Source of the DNA: DYJE01 sp041660385
GTDB lineage: Bacteria > Desulfobacterota > Desulfobacteria > Desulfobacterales > Desulfolunaceae
Direction: 5' to 3'
DNA: 64,000 nucleotides
NCBI GenBank assembly: GCA_041660385.1
Contig: JBAZWJ010000010.1
Location: 41,207-105,206, forward strand
Position numbers and translations under genes: made by a program. Below are positions 56,235 through 64,000 of the stretch, piece by piece. The stretch's first letter is position 1, and every line of letters begins with the position of its first letter. Below the pieces are notes generated by a model, which worked only from the letters and a program-made list of their open reading frames with translations, searched no databases and was not told where the DNA came from.

Positions 56235-56320
56235 TACGATTGCCTTGTATACTGTGTTTACGTATTGACAATATTGATATTTTATCGTAAAAGCTCTTTT
56301 CGGTACACGATTGACGCAAA

Positions 56321-56396
56321 GCGGGCATAGCTCAGCTGGTAGAGTACAAGCTTCCCAAGCTTGGTGTCGCGAGTTCGAATCTCGTTGCCCGCTCCA
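56321..56396 (+). tRNA. tRNA-Gly(CCC)
   Basis: A 76-base cloverleaf with encoded CCA: acceptor GCGGGCA/TGCCCGC, anticodon arm CAAGC-TTCCCAA-GCTTG giving anticodon CCC, T-loop TTCGAAT. It reads Gly GGG codons. Confidence 0.93.
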
Positions 56397-56540
56397 TACG
56401 CCTTTCATCTGTTTCTGAACCTATAGAGCAGCTCTTGCCGGGCGGAGAGTCAATCCGATATCCGGCTGAAAGACACGTTGATGATGTCGGATCTCGTGTG
56501 CCAGGTCCGCTTCAAAATCGAAGTTATTTGTACATGGGAA

Positions 56541-56564
56541 ACGGGCAAAAAGCCCGTTTTTTTT
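56541..56564 (+). terminator. Rho-independent terminator after tRNA-Gly
   Basis: ACGGGC-AAAAA-GCCCGT stem-loop followed by a run of T to 56564. It lies 20 bases before the rimP start, so the rimP operon must either read through it or start transcription inside or just after it. Confidence 0.8.
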
Positions 56565-56583
56565 ATATGGTGGCAGGACGTTT

Positions 56584-57168
56584 ATGCGCGATGAAAAAAG
56601 AGGTCAAAAGACGGGAAGGCCAGGTAAAGACGGGCGTAAGGGAAACCCAAAATCCGGAAAACCGAGTTCCCACAAAAATCCACCCCGGGTTCCGGGAAGT
56701 GGTATTATTGAAAAAGTTGAAAAAATTGTCTCCGGGCTGTGCATCGAAGAAGGGATTGAACTCGTTTATGTTGAGTTTATTTCGGAATCCCATCATTATT
56801 ATCTGAGGGTTTATATCGACAAAGAAGGTGGAGTCACCATGGGTGACTGCACCAGGATCAGCAGACAGCTTGCGGATATAATGGATGTCAATCAGATCAT
56901 TGACATCGAATACAGGCTTGAGGTGTCCTCACCGGGTATCAACAGGCCTTTGTTCAAAAAAAGCGATTACACGAAGTTCATTGGAAAGAGGGTCATGATT
57001 AAGACGGCCCATGAGATCGAAGGTAAAAAGAAGTTTACGGGAATTCTAAACGGCATCTCGGAAAAGGACTGTGTTACACTTTCGGTTGACGATCAAACGT
57101 TAGAAATTGATTTCTCATCGATAAAAAAAGCACGGATAGCCGAAAACAATGGAGATGACAAATGTTGA
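56584..57168 (+). CDS. rimP: Ribosome maturation factor RimP
   Basis: The 194-residue protein assists 30S assembly. The RimP core is visible (V-E-F-I-S-E-x-H-Y-Y-L-R-V-Y-I-D, L-E-V-S-S-P-G-I-N-R-P-L). The first 40 residues are an extra Lys/Arg/Gly/Pro-rich extension not found in standard RimP, which could bind RNA. An AGGA site fits the ATG at 56584. It overlaps nusA by seven bases. Confidence 0.93.
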   Translation: MRDEKRGQKTGRPGKDGRKGNPKSGKPSSHKNPPRVPGSGIIEKVEKIVSGLCIEEGIELVYVEFISESHHYYLRVYIDKEGGVTMGDCTRISRQLADIMDVNQIIDIEYRLEVSSPGINRPLFKKSDYTKFIGKRVMIKTAHEIEGKKKFTGILNGISEKDCVTLSVDDQTLEIDFSSIKKARIAENNGDDKC

Positions 57169-58541
57169 TATCAGACATTAAACGGGTGGTTGATCAAGTC
57201 AGTAAAGACAAAGGCATTGATTCGGGTGTTCTTATTAAAACTCTCGAAGAAGCGCTGACATCCGCCGCACGAAAAATACTGGGCCGGGATGCGGATATTG
57301 AAGTCCAGTACAACGAAGAAGCGGGTGAAATTGAGGTTTTCCAGTTTAAGGAAGTTGTGGAGGACGTCGAAAGCCCCGAACTTGAAATCACCGTTGAAGA
57401 AGGCCGTAAACTTGACCCGGACTGTGAAGTGGGTGACAGCCTTGGTATGAAAGTCGACACGGCCACGTTTGGCAGAATCGCTGCACAATCGGCAAAACAG
57501 GTGATCATCCAGAAAATGAAAGACGCTGAAAGGGATGCGGTTTACAAAAGCTTCATCGACCGGAAAGGCGAAATCATCAATGGCATCGTGCAGCGTATCG
57601 ACAGAGGAAATATCATCGTCAACCTCGGCCATACCGAAGGAATTCTTTCCGTCCGTGATCAGATTCCAAAGGAAGCATACAGAAGGGGAGACAGAATCAG
57701 AGCTCTCATCAAAGAGGTTCTTCCCGATTCTCGTGGGCCCCAGATTATCCTGACTCGTGCAAGCTCTGATTTTCTTATCAGTCTTTTTAAAACGGAAGTT
57801 CCTGAAATCATGGAAGGTGTGGTAACCATAGAAGGTGCCGCACGTGAACCTGGAGCCCGTTCGAAAATTGCTGTCAGTTCCACGGATTCAGACATTGATC
57901 CCGTGGGAGCATGTGTAGGAATGAAAGGGAGCAGGGTTCAGAATGTGGTGCAGGAACTGAAAGGGGAAAAAATCGACATCATTCCCTGGCACATTGATGC
58001 TGCAAGGTTCATCTGTAATGCCCTTGCCCCTGCTGAAATTTCAAAAGTCATCATCGATGAGGATAACCACAGCATGGAAGTTATCGTCCATGACGAGTTT
58101 TTGTCGGTGGCCATCGGAAAGCGCGGTCAAAATGTGCGGCTGGCTTCGGCACTGACAGGCTGGCAACTGGATGTGATCAACGAAGAAGCGTACAGCTCCT
58201 CAGTCAAGGCGGGCTACAACGAACTTCTGAGCCTTCCGGGTGTGACCATTGCTATTGCCGATGCGTTGCATGAAAAAGGTTATTTTACTGCGATTGAAGT
58301 GGCGGACGCATCGGTTGACGAACTATCTCTGGTCAGAGGGGTCGGAAAAGCTAAGGCCCAGCCGATTATCGATGCAGCAAAGAGCTATAGACCAGGATCA
58401 GCAGATCAATCGGATCATCAAACTGAAATCGAGACCGGCTGTGAGCAAGCAGAGGCTGAACCTCTCAGCGAGCCGGGAAGTGAAGCAGTTGATAACACGA
58501 GTGGTGATGACCCTGAAAAAAATATAGAACCAGTAGATTGA
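57162..58541 (+). CDS. nusA: Transcription termination/antitermination factor NusA
   Basis: The 459-residue protein binds RNA polymerase and nascent RNA. Order: N-terminal polymerase-binding domain (1-125), S1 domain (about 135-200), two KH domains (about 210-345), one helix-hairpin-helix repeat (L-V-R-G-V-G-K-A-K-A) and an acidic tail. The ATG at 57162 has GGAG seven bases upstream and overlaps the rimP stop. Confidence 0.96.
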   Translation: MLISDIKRVVDQVSKDKGIDSGVLIKTLEEALTSAARKILGRDADIEVQYNEEAGEIEVFQFKEVVEDVESPELEITVEEGRKLDPDCEVGDSLGMKVDTATFGRIAAQSAKQVIIQKMKDAERDAVYKSFIDRKGEIINGIVQRIDRGNIIVNLGHTEGILSVRDQIPKEAYRRGDRIRALIKEVLPDSRGPQIILTRASSDFLISLFKTEVPEIMEGVVTIEGAAREPGARSKIAVSSTDSDIDPVGACVGMKGSRVQNVVQELKGEKIDIIPWHIDAARFICNALAPAEISKVIIDEDNHSMEVIVHDEFLSVAIGKRGQNVRLASALTGWQLDVINEEAYSSSVKAGYNELLSLPGVTIAIADALHEKGYFTAIEVADASVDELSLVRGVGKAKAQPIIDAAKSYRPGSADQSDHQTEIETGCEQAEAEPLSEPGSEAVDNTSGDDPEKNIEPVD

Positions 58542-58706
58542 TTTTCGTTTTTATATCAGCCTGTTTGATAGGACCTTGACGGCTTTTTCCATCGGTCGTC
58601 CGATATACAACCTGCTTTTCATTGCAGATAGATTTTGTGTAACTTTGAAACATATGTAAAGGTTTCCAAAGCTGCATATCCAGCGCGTCTGGGTAAGGGG
58701 GATTGA

Positions 58707-61595
58707 ATGGCAAAATTAAGAGTGTATGAACTTGCCAAAAATCTTAATATGACCAACAAAGCTCTTATGACCAAAATAGAAAAAATGGGCATAATGGTCG
58801 GTAGTCACATGAGTACCCTCGAAGAGGATACCATGGAGCTGATCAAGTCCAATCTTTTTGGCAAAAAAGAGTCCGATGTGGATGAAAAGCGGGTTAGATC
58901 GACCGTTATTAGAAGACGGAAAAAACTATCGGAAACAGGTGAAGAGCTTCCGGATGATTCTCCCGATCTTATGGATGAGGATCTGGAAGTAGAGGCTGCA
59001 GCCAAGGACGTTGCCCCCGGAGTGAGACGGAGGTCCAAGGAACCAGCCTTTAAAGACCATGATGAAACCGCAGACATCGATGAAGGCGAAACCGACACAG
59101 ATGATACGGAAGTTCATGATGCTTCTGAAACAAAACCCCAGAAAACTGCTGCCAAAAAGGGCTCATTTGAAGCGGCTAGAATCATCAGGAAACCGGTGGA
59201 AAAACCGGTAGAATCTGAAGAGATTCAAGACGAAGAAGCTACCGTTGAATCGGAAGATGAATCGGAGCCCCTTGATGTCGAAATGGTTCAGGCTGACACG
59301 GATGAATCGGATGGTGATGCCTCTGAAGATGATTCCAGCTCTGCGGATGATGACACCGATTCGTCTGAAGATGAAGGCGAAACAGAATTGTCTGATATGG
59401 CTGAAAATACCGCAGAATCGGCTGGCTCTGATGATGACGATAAGCTTGGGTTGAAGAAAAAGAAAAAGAAAAAATTTACGGCTGCACGAATCATCAAGCT
59501 GCCAGATCCTCCGTCGGCTGTGGTTCATAAAGTTGCTGCGAAGGATCGGGTTATTGAACCTTCAAAGGTGACTATCCCAGAAATTCCAGTCGTTGTTTCG
59601 GAAGAAGATAAATCTTCTGACAAAGGTTTCAAGAAAGTCAAGAAGGGTAAAATCTTCAAGGACGAAGAAGAAACCGAAGATGCTTTTTCAAAGAAAAAAG
59701 CAAAGAGAAAAACCGTTGTGGAGGGTAATGCCCTTTATGCTAACGGCAAAGGAAAGAAAGGCCGTAAGGCTGGCAAGGGTGGCGGTAAAGACAGGGCCAA
59801 CGAAGGGCAGAAAACACAGATCACTACTCCTAAAGCAATTAAACGCAGGGTCAAGATTGATGAAACCATTGTTCTGGCTGACCTGGCCAAACGTATGGGC
59901 ATCAAAGCCAGTGAAATGATCGCCAAACTCATGGGCATGGGTGTTATGGTCACGGTCAATCAGACCATCGATTATGAAACAGCATGTCTCGTGGCTTCTG
60001 AATTCGGTTTTGAAGTTGAAAAAGCGTCATTTGAAGAAGACATCTTCCTCAAACCCGAGTCGGTTGATGAACCTGATAGCCTTATGCACAGACCACCGGT
60101 TGTTACCATTATGGGACATGTTGACCATGGTAAGACATCCCTTCTCGACGTGATCAGGACATCAACGATTGCTGAAGGCGAGGCAGGTGGTATCACACAG
60201 CATATCGGTGCTTATAACGTTGAGACAGCAAGAGGACAGATCGTCTTTCTTGATACACCGGGCCATGAAGCTTTTACGGCCATGAGAGCCAGAGGAGCCA
60301 AAGTCACGGACCTTGTTGTTCTAGTTGTGGCGGCTGATGATGGCGTTAAACCTCAAACCATCGAAGCACTCAACCATGCCAAAGCAGCAAAAGTTCCGAT
60401 CATCGTAGCTGTCAATAAAATCGATAAAGAAGGAGCAGATCCCGATAAAGTTAAACGCGAGCTTTCCGACCACGGTGTTCTCGCGGAAGACTGGGGTGGA
60501 GATACCATATTCGTCAATGTCTCTGCAAAAAAGAAAATCGGGATCACCGATCTTCTGGAAATGATTTTGCTCCAGGCAGAAGTTCTCGAATTGAAAGCTA
60601 ATCCGAATAAATTTGCCATCGGTCACGTTGTGGAATCCAAGCTTGATTCGGGTCGAGGCCCCATTGCAACCATCCTGATTCAGGAAGGGACATTGAAGAC
60701 GGGTCAGAGTGTTGTTTGCGGAATGCATTACGGAAAAATAAGAAACATGTTCAACGATCAGGGGCGTCAGATAAACGAGGCAGGCCCCGCAATTCCTGTG
60801 GAGATCGTCGGTCTTACCGGTGTTCCTGAAGCAGGTGATGAGCTTGTTGTTCTTGCTGCTGACAAAGATGCAAAACAGGTCAGTTCACACAGAACCCAGA
60901 AAGCCCGGGCAAAAGAACTGGCGAAAAACAGCCGCTTGAGCCTCGAAGGATTGTTCCAGCAGATGGCTGAAGGTATTGTGAAAGAACTCAATCTGATCAT
61001 CAAGGCTGACGTCCATGGCTCGATTGAGGCACTCAAGGAATCGCTGGCCAAACTCGCAACAAGCGAAGTGAAGATTAACGTTATCCACTCTGCCACAGGT
61101 ACCGTTACCGAGTCTGACGTATCCCTTGCGGCTGTTTCAAACGCCATTATTCTTGGTTTCAACGTCCGTCCGGCAACAAAAGTTCAGGAGCTGGCCAAGG
61201 AAGAGCATGTGGATATGCGTTTCTATGATATCATCTATAACGCCATCAAAGACCTGAAAGATGCCATGGTCGGTCTCATGGAATCCACGTTCAAGGAAGT
61301 GGTTCTTGGTCGTGCGGAAGTCAGGGATACGTTTGTCATTCCCAAACGCGGAACCATCGCGGGCTGTTTTGTCACAGAGGGCATTATTCAGAGGAATCAA
61401 CGCATCCGGCTTCTGAGAGATGGCGTGATTATTTTTGACGGAAACATTGGATCGTTAAGAAGATTCAAGGATGATGCAAAAGAAGTCCAGCACGGCTATG
61501 AATGCGGTATTGGAATCGAAAATTACAACGACCTCAAGGTCGGCGATACCATGGATTGCTATACGCTGGAAGAAATCAAGCCAACGCTTGGTTGA
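58707..61595 (+). CDS. infB: Translation initiation factor IF-2
   Basis: The 962-residue GTPase brings fMet-tRNA to the 30S subunit. After the small N-terminal IF2_N domain comes a long, low-complexity acidic/basic linker (about 60-370), then a second IF2_N. The GTPase motifs follow: G-H-V-D-H-G-K-T (about 470), D-T-P-G-H-E-A-F and N-K-I-D (about 570), and then domains II to IV. The gene is full length with an A-G-rich ribosome site. Confidence 0.97.
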   Translation: MAKLRVYELAKNLNMTNKALMTKIEKMGIMVGSHMSTLEEDTMELIKSNLFGKKESDVDEKRVRSTVIRRRKKLSETGEELPDDSPDLMDEDLEVEAAAKDVAPGVRRRSKEPAFKDHDETADIDEGETDTDDTEVHDASETKPQKTAAKKGSFEAARIIRKPVEKPVESEEIQDEEATVESEDESEPLDVEMVQADTDESDGDASEDDSSSADDDTDSSEDEGETELSDMAENTAESAGSDDDDKLGLKKKKKKKFTAARIIKLPDPPSAVVHKVAAKDRVIEPSKVTIPEIPVVVSEEDKSSDKGFKKVKKGKIFKDEEETEDAFSKKKAKRKTVVEGNALYANGKGKKGRKAGKGGGKDRANEGQKTQITTPKAIKRRVKIDETIVLADLAKRMGIKASEMIAKLMGMGVMVTVNQTIDYETACLVASEFGFEVEKASFEEDIFLKPESVDEPDSLMHRPPVVTIMGHVDHGKTSLLDVIRTSTIAEGEAGGITQHIGAYNVETARGQIVFLDTPGHEAFTAMRARGAKVTDLVVLVVAADDGVKPQTIEALNHAKAAKVPIIVAVNKIDKEGADPDKVKRELSDHGVLAEDWGGDTIFVNVSAKKKIGITDLLEMILLQAEVLELKANPNKFAIGHVVESKLDSGRGPIATILIQEGTLKTGQSVVCGMHYGKIRNMFNDQGRQINEAGPAIPVEIVGLTGVPEAGDELVVLAADKDAKQVSSHRTQKARAKELAKNSRLSLEGLFQQMAEGIVKELNLIIKADVHGSIEALKESLAKLATSEVKINVIHSATGTVTESDVSLAAVSNAIILGFNVRPATKVQELAKEEHVDMRFYDIIYNAIKDLKDAMVGLMESTFKEVVLGRAEVRDTFVIPKRGTIAGCFVTEGIIQRNQRIRLLRDGVIIFDGNIGSLRRFKDDAKEVQHGYECGIGIENYNDLKVGDTMDCYTLEEIKPTLG

Positions 61596-61610
61596 TAGGT
61601 AGTCAAAAAT

Positions 61611-61970
61611 ATGAAGTCATTTTCAAGATCAGACAGGATAGGCACGCGAATTCAGTCGTGCCTGTCTGAACTTCTAAGAAAAAAAATCAGTGATCCGCGC
61701 TTGGATATGGTTACCGTAACCGGCGTGGAGCTGACACCGGATCTCCACGAAGCCCATATCTATTTTACGGTCTCAAGTGGAGAAAAAGCCCAGAGAGACG
61801 CAGTTTTTGGCTTTGAGAGCGCGTCGGGATTTATCCGGAGTTCTCTCGCAAAGCAGCTCGGCCTTCGTTATATGCCGAAACTGCGGTTTTTTCATGATTC
61901 GTCGTTTGATTACGGTTCACGAATCGACACGATTCTAAAATCTCTGAAAAATGATGATCAGTCGACATGA
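61611..61970 (+). CDS. rbfA: Ribosome-binding factor A
   Basis: The 119-residue KH-fold protein (D-R-I-G-T-R-I-Q-S-C-L, then D-P-R-L-D-M-V-T-V-T) acts in late 30S maturation. It follows infB by 15 bases and overlaps the next gene by four bases (ATGA). Confidence 0.95.
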   Translation: MKSFSRSDRIGTRIQSCLSELLRKKISDPRLDMVTVTGVELTPDLHEAHIYFTVSSGEKAQRDAVFGFESASGFIRSSLAKQLGLRYMPKLRFFHDSSFDYGSRIDTILKSLKNDDQST

Positions 61971-62938
61971 TTTCAGATCTGATTCTTGACGAGATAAGGC
62001 GAAGCACGAGCATTCTCATCGCGTCCCATACCCAGCCGGATGGTGACGCGATCGGCTCTATGCTTGCCTTGGGAGTGGCTTTGAGATCCCTTGGGAAAAA
62101 AGCGACTCTGTACAATGAAAGCACCACACCGGCCATTTTCAGGTTTCTTCCTTCGGTAAACCTCATTGTGGATCATGCAGGTGATATGTCAGACTATGAT
62201 CTGGCCATCATCCTTGATTGCGGTGATATTCAGCGGATCGGTAAGTTGTGTGATGATATCGAAAAAGTTCAGGCTGTTATCAATATCGATCACCATATCA
62301 CAAATACGAATTTCGGGACTTATGCCCATGTGGACGGTCAAGCCTGCGCCACAGCGGAGATTATATATAATCTTATTGTCGCTCTGGGCGCCCCCATCGA
62401 TAAAACCATCGCCACAGCCATATATACAGCTATTCTAACCGATACCGGCTCGTTTATGTTTCAGAACACCAATACGGCAGCTTTCTCCATTTCCTCTGAA
62501 ATGGTTGAAAAGGGAGCTGATCCCTATACCATCGCCCAGTTTGTTTATGCCACCTACTCCCTGGGGAGGCTCAAGCTTCTCAACATGGTTCTCGATACCA
62601 TTGATATTTCCGGGAACGGCAAGCTGTCCACCATGTTTTTATCCCAGAGAATGATGATGGAAACGGGCACTAAACTCGACGACATTTACGGACTCGTCAA
62701 CTATGCCAAACATATTGAAGCTGTTCAGGTCGCTGCCTTGATCCGTGAAACCCATGTGGGTATCAATGGAAAAGGGATCTATCATGTGAGTCTGAGATCC
62801 AGTGGCGAGGTGGATGTTTCGCAAATTGCGGCCAGACTGGGCGGGGGCGGGCATCACAACGCAGCAGGATTCAAGATTGAAGGCATTTCCCTTTCCGAAC
62901 TCAAACGTTCGATCTTCAGTTTAGCCGAAACACTTTAA
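61967..62938 (+). CDS. DHH/DHHA1 phosphoesterase (NrnA-like)
   Basis: The 323-residue enzyme has the DHH motifs S-H-T-Q-P-D-G-D-A-I-G-S, L-D-C-G-D and I-D-H-H, and the C-terminal DHHA1 G-G-G-G-H-H-N-A-A-G. The family degrades nanoRNA or pAp and sits between rbfA and truB in many genomes. Metal-binding residues all appear intact. Confidence 0.92.
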   Translation: MISDLILDEIRRSTSILIASHTQPDGDAIGSMLALGVALRSLGKKATLYNESTTPAIFRFLPSVNLIVDHAGDMSDYDLAIILDCGDIQRIGKLCDDIEKVQAVINIDHHITNTNFGTYAHVDGQACATAEIIYNLIVALGAPIDKTIATAIYTAILTDTGSFMFQNTNTAAFSISSEMVEKGADPYTIAQFVYATYSLGRLKLLNMVLDTIDISGNGKLSTMFLSQRMMMETGTKLDDIYGLVNYAKHIEAVQVAALIRETHVGINGKGIYHVSLRSSGEVDVSQIAARLGGGGHHNAAGFKIEGISLSELKRSIFSLAETL

Positions 62939-62944
62939 TATATC

Positions 62945-63877
62945 ATGGCAGTTAAAAATTCTTTTAATCAGCATGGCATTCTTCTCGTTCACAAACCTGT
63001 GGGCATGAGTTCTGCCCGTCTCGTATCCCTCATCAAAAGAGTTTCAGGCGCCCGGAAAGTGGGTCATTCTGGAACTCTGGACCCCTTTGCAAGCGGTCTG
63101 ATGGTTGTTGGAATTAACCATGGTACGCGTATTTCCAGGTTTTTTCTTTCCGGTGACAAAAGTTATACTGCTGAAATCATGTTCGGGACGGAAACGGACA
63201 CCCTTGATTCCACAGGTGTTGTTGTCAAAAACTGTTCAAATGATTTCTTCGAAAATCATGAAGACTTCTTCTTAGTTGAAAAACTCGCCTGTCTTCTCAA
63301 GGAGTTTGAAGGCCCCCAGCTCCAGAACCCCCCGGTATATTCCGCATTGAAACACAACGGAGTTCCCCTTTACAAACTGGCAAGGCAAGGCAAACCGGTT
63401 CAGAAAGAAGCCAGGCGCGTTGTCATACATCATCTGTCGCTGCTTGATATCAAACCCCCTGCCATAACGGTGGATGTGGGATGCTCAACAGGAACCTACA
63501 TTCGTTCTCTTGCAGCAGACATCGGTCATCGTGCCGGTTGCGGTGCCCATCTGTCTGCCCTGTCGCGTACTGAAAGTTGCGGATTTACGTTGGGTCAGGC
63601 CTGTACGCTCGACGATCTCTCTTCAGTGGAATCGGTGATCGGAGCCTTGATATCTCTGGACGACGCCTTGCCGGATATGCCGGTGTACAAGGCTGATGAA
63701 TCCTTGAAGGCCAGAATACAAAACGGGATATCTCTTGCCAATGACAGTGGTTTTATGAAAATTGCCGGAGAGCTGCCCTTTATCAAGATTATTGATGCGG
63801 ACATGAACGTCATTGCCATTCTGGAGTATGATAAAACAAAGGGGCTCCACAATTATTGTTGTGTTTTTCATGATTAA
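62945..63877 (+). CDS. truB: tRNA pseudouridine(55) synthase
   Basis: The 310-residue enzyme makes pseudouridine 55 in the T-loop of tRNAs. It has the catalytic Asp46 in H-S-G-T-L-D-P-F-A-S-G-L, the K-P-V-G-M-S-S start, and later R-S-L-A-A-D-I-G. It begins six bases after the DHH gene. The 123 bases after it hold only a short AAAGAGC/GCTCTTT palindrome (about 63942-63955). Confidence 0.96.
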   Translation: MAVKNSFNQHGILLVHKPVGMSSARLVSLIKRVSGARKVGHSGTLDPFASGLMVVGINHGTRISRFFLSGDKSYTAEIMFGTETDTLDSTGVVVKNCSNDFFENHEDFFLVEKLACLLKEFEGPQLQNPPVYSALKHNGVPLYKLARQGKPVQKEARRVVIHHLSLLDIKPPAITVDVGCSTGTYIRSLAADIGHRAGCGAHLSALSRTESCGFTLGQACTLDDLSSVESVIGALISLDDALPDMPVYKADESLKARIQNGISLANDSGFMKIAGELPFIKIIDADMNVIAILEYDKTKGLHNYCCVFHD

Positions 63878-64000
63878 TTGTATAATTGTTCGATTTTTTT
63901 GTTTTAATGTATATAGGTTGCCGGATGCACCTTGATCTTTAAAAGAGCGCTCTTTCTGAATGGAATATTGGTTTGAGCGGCGGTGTCATCCCTTTGGTTT

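Noticed and set aside
63942..63955. AAAGAGC/GCTCTTT palindrome after truB as a terminator
   Set aside because: No loop and no T-run; it is more likely chance or part of the leader of the next gene outside the window.

Overview
The window reads as chromosome of a Gram-negative, Desulfobacterota-like bacterium, probably Desulfobacterales. That placement is inference. It rests on the infC-rpmI-rplT-pheST and rimP-nusA-infB-rbfA-nrnA-truB blocks, an RND efflux system, a PEP-CTERM protein, YkgJ-type cysteine-cluster proteins and a giant RTX surface protein. No rRNA is present to settle it.

Layout. Positions 1-20216 are the 3' part of one giant acidic RTX/adhesin gene that begins outside the window. 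It has about 20 copies of a roughly 100-residue G-E-x-W module in the middle and a dense calcium-binding RTX block near the C-terminus. Positions 20502-24355 hold a translationally coupled pair: an Eco57I-type N6-adenine DNA methyltransferase and a small protein with a PD-(D/E)XK-like motif, a candidate restriction-modification or defence unit. Positions 24631-26723 (minus) are a two-gene YceI-type operon, followed by an orphan helical HEPN-like gene. Positions 27593-29918 (minus) are gap-tpiA-secG-tRNA-Leu(GAG). Next come a frameshifted Na/Pi cotransporter, and a secreted HEAT-repeat protein (vitellogenin-N-like) bracketed by two GTGGAC/GTCCAC palindromic repeat islands. After these lie an RND efflux operon in which permease and TolC are one polypeptide, a dGTPase/YkgJ/YkgJ operon, a PEP-CTERM protein and a decayed gene with stops and a frameshift.

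Positions 45235-49446 form a lasso-peptide-type biosynthetic cluster. A strong sigma70-like promoter precedes a 43-residue precursor gene, then a lasso cyclase (asparagine-synthase family), an HPr-kinase-like kinase, a sulfotransferase and a PqqD-like RRE protein. The predicted core ends in Ser, which fits C-terminal Ser phosphorylation as in paeninodin. The sulfotransferase suggests a further tailoring step. No leader protease (B2) is visible. This is the best candidate for an undescribed system in the window.

Positions 49731-63877 are mostly housekeeping: an HsdR_N-like protein, a nucleoside deaminase, infC (which starts at a rare AUA codon behind a perfect AGGAGG), rpmI, rplT, pheS, pheT, a MerR-type regulator, tRNA-Gly(CCC), rimP, nusA, infB, rbfA, a DHH phosphoesterase and truB.

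Caveat: three single-base frame disruptions lie in or beside short homopolymer runs, in the Na/Pi gene and the decayed gene. Sequencing error and real decay cannot be separated here.
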